This document shows positions 55,501 through 64,000 of a stretch of 64,000 nt of DNA, one piece after another; position 1 is the first letter of the stretch; every line of letters starts with the position of its first letter. The DNA comes from Ursus arctos (Eukaryota; Chordata; Mammalia; Carnivora; Ursidae), in assembly GCF_023065955.2 (NCBI RefSeq), contig NW_026623100.1, positions 16,655,001 through 16,719,000 of the forward strand, in the 5' to 3' direction. The position numbers and the translations under genes are program-made. The notes below the pieces were generated by a model. It saw only the letters and a list, made by a program, of their open reading frames with translations. It was not told the DNA's origin and ran no database searches.

Positions 55501-55879
55501 TTGGAGAGAGCTAGTGTGGACTGTTTGTTTGTTCGTTTCCTCATTTGTTTATCTAGCCCTGTGAGAACTGAATATATTTATACGTTGATTGAAAAGGGTC
55601 TTAAAGAACATAGCAAGCATGTTCGCATCTTGATGAACATGCAGGATCTAAGACCCTACTCTGAAGATTTGAACTCAGCCGACTGAGAGTGGAGCCCAGA
55701 CACATATGTGTGCGACCCCTTGTTTAAAAAGCAGGGAAAGCGCTTTATCCTTTCTTCTGGGGTCTCTCTCACCATCTGTCATGTGCTTTTTGAGTTGTTC
55801 CACTCCCTCAGGCATGGGGATACCTGGTGGGCAAGTGTAGGCCTCATAGTGCCCCAAGCACCCTGGGCCCAGCACTTGA
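55501..55879. other. Unassigned sequence
   Basis: No feature recognised; frames of 61-74 codons have no domain. Confidence 0.4.
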
Positions 55880-56570
55880 AAAGGTGTTCAATGTCAGTAG
55901 CCACCAGGAAATGCCAAGGAAAGCCACAGTGAGATCCTACTACTCAATAGAATGGCCAAAGTTTAGAAGACTAACCTTACTAAGTTGCCAAGGATGTGTT
56001 GGGACTGTAAGTTTGGTTCAACCACTTTGGATAATTTGATAGTAACTACTAAACCTACCTAGTGATTCAGCAGTTCAACTCTGTATAATTACAGTGCCCA
56101 TCAAAAGAGATATATAAGACTATTCACAGAGCCCCAAATTATTCACAAAAGCTCTAAACAGGAAACCCTCAAATGTTCATCAGTAAGAGAAAGGACAAAT
56201 ATAATGTGGAATATTCATAGAGTAGGGTACCATGCAGCTAAAAACAAATGGACCACTCATGCAATATCATTCGCAGGTGACATTATGCTGAGCAAAAGAA
56301 GCCAGACACAAAAAAAAGTTCATATGATTTCATTTATGTAAGTTCAAGAACAAGAAAAACTGAGTGATAATGATAGAAATTAGAATAGCATATACCTTTG
56401 GACAGGTAGAGACTGGACAGGGGCATAAGGAAGCTTTTGAAGTATCAGAAATACTCTGTATCTTGGTCTGGTGGGTGGTTATGGGCATACACATAAGTAA
56501 AATTCTTTAAGTTCAGGATTTGTGCACTTTACTGCATATAAATTACACCTAAAAAATAAATAGAAGAAAA
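55880..56570 (+). mobile_element. L1ME-type 3' end, sense
   Basis: AAAGGTGTTCAATGTCAGTA, GCCCATCAAAAGAGATATAT, GAGCAAAAGAAGCCAGACAC, CTTGGTCTGGTGGGTGGTTA and TGTGCACTTTACTGCATATA are in L1 3' order. Old and frameless. Confidence 0.85.
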
Positions 56571-57830
56571 CACTTCATTACCCAATATAACTGCAAGTGA
56601 TTCAACCCTTGAAGGAAAATTACTCAAAGGAAGATTCTAGTGTGGGATGAATTAGATGCTGTCTCTAGTGGTAAATCACAGTGAATTAGTGATGACGAGG
56701 GTATTGCATGGTGATATCCAGGACCTGTGAACTGATGAGGCTGGGTGACATAGAACTGCTTGAATTCACTTGTATAATATTCTGAATCCTCTCCCCTCCT
56801 TCCAGCAGAAGATGGGGGTGGGGAGAAGGGCCTTTCTCAGACACCGCAGTGGTTATAATAATCTCCCACCATTTCACTTCTTCCCGGACCTGAACAGTGG
56901 AGGAGTGTCTGAACAGTGGAGGAGTGTCTGAAGAGGGATCTGGTGGTCCTGAAGGTGAACATGTTAGAATCTGAGTACCAGGAGCCATCTTCGTGAGAAG
57001 TGAGTTCTACTGGTCGTTACTGGGCTTCTGCAGCTAGAGCCCACAGCCAAGCATAGAAGCTTAGGATCTGATCGGGAAGATTTGCTACACATATGAAGTC
57101 ATGGAAAGTTTCAAATAAAATAACCAAATAAACATTAATTCATATTTAATGCAGAGTGAGGATCTGAGAGTTACATTTCCCTTTTGTTTTTTGCCTCCTT
57201 CTGTCATTACAGAGCATGGGGGTGATTATGATAGGGACTGGGAGTTAGGACGAGGAAAGGGGATGATGAAGGGACTCCACTCCTGCTTCCTTTTCTGCTC
57301 AGCGGAAACCCTGATGTCTCCTATGGCCTGGAGATGACCAACTCCATCTCTGACCTAAAAACTGAACTCTACTTGCTCAGGGAAAAGTGGAAAATGGGGG
57401 AAATGAAGGGGATCCTTCATGAAATGTGCCTGTTCCTTGCAAGGTCCTTCAGGCACGGTTGGAGCTGCTTACTGGCTGGTAAGACTCCTTAAGGATCCGT
57501 GGTGCCCTCCACAAGCAGACAGGCTCATAGTCTCAGCCTTTGCTGTCTCCCTGGACTGGACTTTTCTTCTGAGCTTTTGAGATCTAGTAAAATAAAAACT
57601 TGTCACCAGATTTAGTCTGCTCACTCTTCATCTACTCTTTTAGAAGTGGGGACCTGGTTCCAGCCAGTCATGAAGTCTGGGTAGAGAATATGAATGTTTC
57701 CTTTGAGAAACAATATTAGCTTTGGGTTTGCTTCCAGCATGTGTTTTGGGTTTTTTCCCAGAGGTTTCAGTGAGGAATCGCGTGTCTCAGAGGTGAAAAT
57801 AAAAAAAGCATTTGAGTTTTGCAAAATCAC
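56571..57830. other. Unassigned sequence with a 19-bp tandem duplication
   Basis: TGAACAGTGGAGGAGTGTC occurs twice in perfect tandem (56891-56909 and 56910-56928). The overlapping 100-codon minus frame at 56686-56988 has no known domain and no splice context. No transposon is recognised. Confidence 0.45.
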
Positions 57831-58420
57831 AGTGGATTGGAAAATATGTAGTTAGCTTTTTTGGCTATAAACATATATATATTTTTTAATTTCGTGTATT
57901 TGTTTTTTTCTCTCACGGAAAAAAAAATGTGATTTTATATACACATACGCACTGAAGGGTGGGGGGCGGTGTTCAGAACAAGATGTTTCTCATTCCATTT
58001 GTTTCAAGCAATAACTCAGAGGCTCTGGAGAAAATAAACCATACATAAATAGTAGAAAACAGACTGCATCTTGTTGCTATGGCAACGCCCTACTTATATC
58101 ACATTAAGCTGATTCATGTCTTTTCTCACCTCACTGTTAATAAATTATAGTGGCTGATGAGAATTAAACTGGCTGGAAGAGTTGGCATGGACAAGTTGCA
58201 TATTAATTTGTCATCCAATCCTGGATAGCCCATAATCTTTTTGGGGGTGGGGAGGAGGAGGAGAAAGCTGGCTTTTAACTAATGATGTATTTTTTGAAAC
58301 TTTTTTCTTGTTTTGGTTTTTCTTCTTTACTGAAAACTATGTAAACAGGAGTCTCAGGTTTAGATAATGGTTGCTTCCCGGCTGCTCTGTAAGGCTTATG
58401 ACTCTCGTGGAATGGGCAAA
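57831..58420. promoter_or_regulatory. Candidate conserved enhancer with X-box
   Basis: Repeat-free. It contains GTTGCTATGGCAAC (58073-58086), GTTAATAAATTAT (HNF1-like, near 58136), AATTAAACTGG and TTGCATATTAATTTGTC (POU/homeodomain-like, near 58197). The composition and motif variety resemble vertebrate noncoding regulatory DNA. No frame is open across it. Confidence 0.4.
58073..58086. promoter_or_regulatory. RFX X-box, nearly perfect palindrome
   Basis: GTTGCTATGGCAAC differs from the perfect inverted repeat GTTGCCATGGCAAC by one base. RFX-family factors bind this 14-mer, often in enhancers and ciliary-gene promoters. Confidence 0.55.
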
Positions 58421-58555
58421 TGTTCATGAGCAGTGGAGCCTGGGAAGTTCCCTTATTTCTTAACCTGCTCGCTTATCCTCTTCACTCCTGTGTGCCTGGG
58501 GGCTTTAAACCATCCTCCACTCTTCTGCTGCCTTAGTTCATATACATTCCCATGT
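58421..58555. other. Unassigned spacer
   Basis: Short unique sequence before an old L1-like element. Confidence 0.35.
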
Positions 58556-59328
58556 CCACACACACACAAAGTAACAAATTGAAAAAACAGAAAAAACGGG
58601 ATTAAAACATAGACAATAAGCCAGAGAAAATACTGGCAACAAATATAACAGGTAATGGACTAATTTCATTAAGATACCAAATAAAACCAAAATAAAACAA
58701 AAAACCTCGCAAAACAACAAACAAGCCTCTTGTAAAACCAACAAAAAGCCAAACCAAAGAACCAATGGACAGCCTACTAGAAAATAGTCAGAGGACATAA
58801 AAATCAGTTCATTGCAAAAAAAAAAAGAGATCAATAGCCAACAAATATCTGAAAATAGGCTCAATTTCAATCATTACTAGAGAAATTAAAATGACAAAGA
58901 GATGTATATTTTCCTCCAAAGCAGATAAGAAAACATTAAAAAGCTACACGATTTGGAATTGGATATAACAGAGGAAAACAAACCCTCTCAGACACGGTTA
59001 GTAGGAGTAGATTTGGCATAACTTTCATGGAAGTAAGTGTGGCTGTACTTATCACAATTTTAAGTGCATATACCTTTTGACCCAGAAATTCCACTTTAAC
59101 GAGTTCATTTATAAATATACTTGCATAAGGGATTAAAGATGTTCTTACAAGGATGTTCATTGCAACACTGATTGTAATAGCAAAGCAAACAACAATTGAC
59201 AAAAAAACCCCAACCTAGATGGGACTTAAATGCCCATCAATAGATGACTGGTTAAAAAGATTGATTCATTCATACTACACAGGGGAAGAATTTGCACTTA
59301 CAGAAAGATGTTAAGAATGTAACAAATG

Positions 59329-59525
59329 GGGGCACCTGGGTGGCTCAGCCGGTAAGCGTTTGCCTTCAGCTCAGGTCTTGATCCCAGGGTCCTGGGATTG
59401 AGCCCGCATTGGGCTCCCTGCTCGGCGGGAAGCCTGCTTCTCCCTCTCACACTCTCCTTGTTTGTGTTCCCTTTCTCGCTGTCTCTCTCTGTCAAATAAA
59501 TAAATAAAATCTTAAAAAAAAAAAA
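59329..59525 (+). mobile_element. CAN-SINE, sense
   Basis: GGGGGCACCTGGGTGGCTCA to AATAAAATCTTAAAAAAAAA. Perfect 16-bp target duplication AAGAATGTAACAAATG (59313-59328 and 59526-59541). Confidence 0.98.
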
Positions 59526-59749
59526 AAGAATGTAACAAATGAAACTACTAAGTTTCAGAACTGTATTCATAACATGATCCCATTTATGTTAAAAGATACA
59601 CTATATATACCTGCTATTATATACACAGAAAATTTCTGGAAAGAGCTACATAAATAATCATTGCTATTTCTGTGGAGTGGGAATAGAAAGCGAGATGGCA
59701 GGAGATGAAAGCAGGGAATTGGGAGACTCAAAAGAATTGAGAAAATGTA

Positions 59750-59937
59750 GGGGCGCCTGGGTGGCTCAGTCAGTTAAGCATCAGACTCTCGATTGGGTTG
59801 TGATCTTGAGGTTGTGAGATCAAGCCCTGCGTTGGGCTCCTCGCTGGGCATAGAGCCTGCTTGGGGTTCTCTTTCCCTCTCCCTCTGCCCCTTCCTCCCT
59901 CCACTCTCTAAAATAAATAAAATAAAATAAAATAAAA
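59750..59937 (+). mobile_element. CAN-SINE, sense
   Basis: GGGGCGCCTGGGTGGCTCAG with an (AAAAT)n tail. Target duplication AAAGAATTGAGAAAATGT (59731-59748) versus AAAGAATTGTGAAAATGT (59938-59955). Confidence 0.97.
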
Positions 59938-60056
59938 AAGAATTGTGAAAATGTTACTCTCATTTTCCACCTTCTGCACTGTTTTAATTTTTTTCAGCAT
60001 GAAGACATATTACCTCTATGATAAAAGGCCTTTAAAAAAGCATGTGCACACAAATG

Positions 60057-60097
60057 CATGTGTGTGTGTATATATATATATACATATGTATGTTGTC
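60057..60097. repeat. TG/TA short tandem repeat
   Basis: ATGTGTGTGTGTATATATAT followed by ATACATATGTATG. Confidence 0.9.
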
Positions 60098-60676
60098 TCT
60101 TTGTCACCATGACGACTTAGAAGATGTATGAGATAGTTCGGCCCGCAGTCTAGCTAGGAAGATGTAAACGTGTGAAAAGTTAACAAAAGAATACAGAGAC
60201 TATCACACACAGAGATGAATCGCGTGTCAAAGATGGACTTCTACAGTGGTATTCTCAAAGGTAAGAAGAGGAAAATCACTAGGACTGCAGTAAGTATAGA
60301 AGATAAGGGCATGAACAGCTGGCAGCGTCTGGGTGCAAGACACCCTAAGACATCACAAAGAGGAGTGCTTGCTGTTGACAAGACTGGTGCTGGGTCAGCC
60401 TGACAGAGAGCGATTCACCCTCCGCAAGGCTCCTGGTTGTCTGGAAGTAGTACGAGGCCATGCCTGTCCTGCCTTTTGAAGCTCCTGCCTGCTGGCTGTA
60501 AAAAGTACTACTGGCTGGTTCCTGTTAGGAGACGTCCAAGGCTTAGCGTTGACCTTGTGTGTAGATCGAGAAGCCAAACTCCAGGTGGTGTTAATCCCTA
60601 CTCCTTGGACCTAGTGCCTGAAATTCTGCACGAGTGGGCAATTCTTGTGGTTCCTTTCACCTTCTTGGGGAAGCTA
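60098..60676. other. Unassigned sequence
   Basis: No exon or clear repeat. Frames of 60-62 codons on both strands at 60215-60577 have no domain. Confidence 0.4.
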
Positions 60677-60835
60677 AAAATAGTGGTTAAGAGCATGTAC
60701 TGTCGAGTTGGACTGGACATAAATCCTGGGAGGAAAATAAACCTTATCTGTCTGTGTCATGTTTTCCACTTCTGTAAATGAGAATAATTATAGTAGCAAC
60801 AACCTCATAGGGTTGTTTGAGGATCAAATCGCTGA
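60677..60835 (+). mobile_element. MIR, sense
   Basis: AATAGTGGTTAAGAGCATGT, GGACTGGACATAAATCCTGG, TTCCACTTCTGTAAATGAGA and CCTCATAGGGTTGTTTGAGG are MIR from head to 3' part. Confidence 0.88.
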
Positions 60836-60884
60836 ATAACATCAAAGCAGAAGAGACTCTGGACAGACAGAATTTATTCACCAT

Positions 60885-61560
60885 ATTACTTATTCGTACC
60901 AGAGACAATCACACACAATGCACTGAGAATAAGAAAATAATCATGGCGACATATCAGTAGTAACATTAGAAGCCAGAAGGAAAAGGAATAATGCCCACAA
61001 AATTAATTTCCACTTAGGATGTCATGCCCAGGCAAACTGAGCATGAGGACGTAATAAAGATATTTCCAGACATGCAAAGTCTTTTCAGCAGAGTTTCAGG
61101 CACAAGATTCAAGTGGTAGGGATTAACGCAACCCAGGCCTTTCACAGGAAACTACTGGAATATGTATTTCATCAAAAAGAGGGACTAAATCAAGAAAGAA
61201 GACATGGAAATACAGAGCAGAGCACCGAGGGCAGGAAAGTAGCAAAGGGATTCCCAGGCTGAGTGCTGCTGTGTCTTGGCCAGGAGAACCTCACGGCAGA
61301 GCTGTAGGAGGCACACGGAAAGGGAGGTTATCCAACAGACTTGACTGCGTGGGAAATTGTACGAGAGACCCTCTACAGAGTATTGGGGAATATTAGAACA
61401 CTTAGCAATAGATTCAGGGAAAACTAAGCAAATGAAAAGATGAGGCAATGAATAACAAGAAAGTTAAAGCATCTTGCAAGAAAGGAAATATATTAAGAGT
61501 ATACCACCCAGCTCAGCAGTGTGCACAATTTATTTAACATAAAGATGATCGTGGGTTTTT
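60885..61560 (+). mobile_element. HAL1/L1 ORF1-region relic, sense
   Basis: AACATTAGAAGCCAGAAGGA, AATAATGCCCACAAAATTAA and AAAGATATTTCCAGACATGC resemble the end of the L1/HAL1 first ORF; the rest to 61560 is weaker. The 87-codon minus frame across it is a shadow. Confidence 0.6.
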
Positions 61561-61784
61561 TTAAAGATATAATTATTTTGAGAGAATAGGGAAAAGAGTA
61601 GAAAGTTTTTGAAAGTTAAAATCTTCAGCTACCATAATAGGAAAACAGTAGATTATATATAAATGGATGAATCAAAAAAGCAGTATACAGTTTCTGACTT
61701 GGAAATACGGTGACAACAGAAAAAACATCAGGCAGATGACTCTGGTGCTGAGGAGGCCGAGGCAGGGAGCACAGTGATTGGTTT
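61561..61784. other. Unassigned short stretch
   Basis: No feature recognised. Confidence 0.35.
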
Positions 61785-61997
61785 CTTTCTTTCTTATTTT
61801 TTTTTTAAGATTTTATTTATTTGTGAGAGAGAGAGAGAGAGAGCACAAGCCGGGGTGGGAGGGGCAGAGGGAGAAGCAGACTCCATGCTGAGCAGGGAGT
61901 CCCACACAGGGTTGGATCCCAGGACCCCGAGATCATGACCTGAGCTGAAATCAAGGGTTAGACACTCCACCGAGTGAGCCACTCAAGCACCCTACTG
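61785..61997 (-). mobile_element. CAN-SINE, antisense
   Basis: TTTTTTTAAGATTTTATTTA, (GA)n, CACAAGCCGGGGTGGG, inverted head GAGCCACTCAAGCACCC. Target duplication GTGATTGGTTT (61774-61784 and 61998-62008). Confidence 0.95.
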
Positions 61998-62070
61998 GTG
62001 ATTGGTTTTTGTGGGTTTTTTAAAAAATTATTTTTAGTACTATTTGATTTTATAAGCTACATACATTTTT

Positions 62071-62254
62071 AAAAATATTTTATTTATTTATTTAAGAGAG
62101 AGCACAAGCTGCAGGGTGGGGGGGGGGGAGTCAGAGGGAGAGGCATACTCCTGGCTGAGCAGAGAGCCCAATGCAGGGCTTGATTCCAGGACCCTGAGGT
62201 CATGACCTGAGCTGAAGGCAGATGCTTAACTGACTGAACCACCCATGCGCCCCA
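62071..62254 (-). mobile_element. CAN-SINE, antisense
   Basis: AAAAATATTTTATTTATTTA, CACAAGCTGCAGGGTGG plus a G10 run, inverted head GAACCACCCATGCGCCCC. Target duplication GCTACATACATTTTT (62056 and 62258). It lies only about 70 bp from the preceding SINE in the same orientation. Confidence 0.95.
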
Positions 62255-62274
62255 TACGCTACATACATTTTTAA

Positions 62275-62579
62275 GTACTTGGCTAATCTAAGGTTTTGAC
62301 ACTTCTGAAATAACAACGCTTCTTCTTTAATTTGGTGTCCACAAGGCCCTGAGCACCTGATGTCTTAAAACCAGCTGATTCATTTAAAGATTCTGTTCTA
62401 ACAAAGGGAGAAGTGTAAAGGATATGGAAGTCTTTTATTGCCATTACTTTTCATTTAATTTTCTAGATTTGGCCTTCAAGAGATTTATTAACTCCTCAAG
62501 ACTTTATCATCTTCTATTCTTAGTTGATTTTAAATGTTTTTAAGGACATAGAAAAAGATGGGAAGTTTATGTAACTATG
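62275..62579. other. Unassigned sequence
   Basis: No feature recognised. Confidence 0.35.
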
Positions 62580-63420
62580 ACAGTAAAACCAGGACAGTGG
62601 GGGGAAAAGAAGGCCATAGCTCAATGTTACAAAGATGTATATGCTTTGAGCAATTAGCATTATGCCCTGGATGTAAAGATGGCTAAACATTGGGAAATTT
62701 GTTGTGATTCACTATATTAATAGATTACATGAGAAAAACTATGTGCTCATTATGATAGCTACAGAAAAGAGATTTGATAAAATTTTACATTATTAATCAA
62801 AAGTCTTAAACTGGAAATATATGGGACTTCTTTAACTCGAGAAGGGACATGTTTCAAGAACTAATAGCAAATATCACTCTTTATGGTGAACGTCAGAGGA
62901 CATTCCTCAATTTCTTGGGGAAGCCCATTAAGATCATGAACTAAAAACCAGGAGCTTCAGAGTGTTATTCAACATTTTTCTGAAGGCCCTTGTCAAAATA
63001 ATAGGAAGAGGCTCAATTATAGGAAAGAAAAATATAAAAATGTCATTATTTGCAGTTGATATGATCATCCATTGAGAAAATACCAAAAAAATTAACCGAA
63101 AGATGTAGGATTAATGTGAGAGTTTAATAAAAAGTCAAATTACTAGATAAATGTTCCCCCACCAACTTTCACATATGCCAAACATAACCAATTGGAAAAC
63201 ATAATAAAAAAAATTTATTCATGACAGCAACAAATACTATGAACTATCTATGAATAAACAGAAATTTAAAATATGATTCCCCATCTAAAAATTTCACAAT
63301 GGGGCAAAAACATAAACAATTGGTAAAAGGATGTCTTGTACTATTCTTGCAACTTTTCTATACTATAAAAACTATATCAAAATACAAAGTCACCAAAAAA
63401 CTCAAGAGAGGTGAAAAAGA
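62580..63420 (+). mobile_element. Old L1 ORF2 fragment, sense
   Basis: TTGTGATTCACTATATTAAT, AGATTTGATAAAATTTTACA, ACATTTTTCTGAAGGCCCTT and TGTCATTATTTGCAGTTGAT follow the L1 reverse-transcriptase region (decayed catalytic block near 63042). Multiple stops. Confidence 0.75.
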
Positions 63421-63479
63421 GAATGGACAATGCTGAAAGGAAAATGAACAATCTGAACATTTAATGGATACTCGATCTC

Positions 63480-64000
63480 ACATCCCTACGCAAAATGACG
63501 GCAAAGGGAAATCAAGAGGAAAAGGGAGCTCCATGAAAGGCAGATCCAAAGGTCCTGGGGATCATAAAAGTTCCAGATGGAAAACAAGAACGGATGGAGA
63601 AGATACAATTACAAACAAAGCAAAACAAAAACCAGAGTAAAAACTTTCCTGAACTGAAAGATGTTTCCAAGTTGAAAGGGCGCACAAAGCGGCAGGCAGA
63701 ATTCAGGAAGAAAGAGACAAACCTGGCCACATCCCAGCCAAACTTCTAAAGCCCCGGGAATAAACAGGAGATCTTGGAAGCTTTCAGACAGGGGTGTGGT
63801 TGCCCAAATGAAAAGATAATCAGGCCAGGTTCAGATTTCTCATCTGCATAATTTGACTCTAGATATAGGGAAACAACACTTAGAGGCATTTGGAAGTAAA
63901 GGACCATGAGTCAAGATTCCTATTCTGAGCCAAGTTATCATTATATATGAAAACAAAAGACAGACTTTTTTCAGACATACAATGGCACAGAAAATATATA
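63480..64000 (+). mobile_element. HAL1/L1 ORF1-region relic, sense, runs off the window
   Basis: CAGATCCAAAGGTCC, AAGTTCCAGATGGAAAACAA, GCCACATCCCAGCCAAACTT, CTTGGAAGCTTTCAGACAGG and TTTTTTCAGACATACAATGG follow the L1/HAL1 first-ORF region. It ends at the window edge and is homologous to the relic at 60885. Confidence 0.6.

Larger units (their letters stand above)
58560..60040 (+). mobile_element. Old L1ME/HAL1-like element, sense, with two SINEs
   Basis: AACCAATGGACAGCCTACTA, TGACCCAGAAATTCCACTTT, CAAGGATGTTCATTGCAACA, GGGACTTAAATGCCCATCAA and the 3' UTR CATAACATGATCCCATTTAT are in L1 order. The tail near TTTTCAGCATGAAGACATAT ends the element. Two SINEs split it. Confidence 0.82.

Noticed and set aside
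1..64000. CRISPR arrays, operons, ribosome binding sites, prophage
   Set aside because: The sequence is mammalian; direct repeats found are microsatellites or target duplications.

Overview
This is a nuclear, gene-free stretch of a carnivore genome. The diagnosis rests on 22 copies of a tRNA-Lys-type CAN-SINE (head GGGGCGCCTGGGTGGCTCAG, body GGTCATGATCCCAGGGTC, CT-rich part, then an AATAAA/TCTTAAAA tail), a family restricted to Carnivora. Several copies have the longer CT-rich form with a CACAAGCAGGGGGAG block, which I associate with caniforms, probably arctoids such as bears or seals; this finer placement is inference. I see no convincing protein-coding exon, no rRNA, tRNA or snRNA gene and no CRISPR. 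Every long open frame falls in a transposon, a purine repeat or a GC-rich island.

Layout. 1-6 kb: old MaLR-type LTRs and L2 fragments. 6-8 kb: an antisense L1 3' end. 8-14 kb: mostly unique sequence, with a CpG-retaining patch at 10.74-11.12 kb and a pair of AP-1 motifs at 12.13-12.16 kb. 14-19 kb: an LTR nested in an older LTR, L2 tails, MER5A. 20-24 kb: a mosaic of sense L1, MIR, MLT1 and SINEs, ending in two SINEs placed at the same target. 24-26 kb: repeat-free AT-rich sequence with homeodomain-like and TEAD-like motifs. 26.6-28.4 kb: a sense L1 3' end. 30.5 kb: a 240-bp polypurine tract. 33.1-39.1 kb: a stack of nested L1s. 40-46 kb: a CpG island (44.64-45.34 kb), the best promoter candidate, with two CTCF-like motifs of opposite orientation. 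46.6-47.2 kb: a retrovirus-like solo LTR. 50-51, 56, 58.6-60 and 61-64 kb: old sense L1 or HAL1-like pieces. 58.07 kb: a nearly perfect RFX X-box in unique sequence.

There is no gene circuit to reconstruct. The layers of insertion give a relative chronology: L2 and MIR, then MLT1, MER5 and L1M, then younger L1, then CAN-SINE. The few non-repeat features are candidate regulatory sites. No undescribed system with coding capacity is visible. The most checkable leads are the CpG island and its CTCF-like motifs, the CpG-retaining patch, the X-box region and the repeat-free block at 25.2-26.0 kb. All family assignments were made by eye against remembered consensus features; RepeatMasker with a carnivore library would be decisive.
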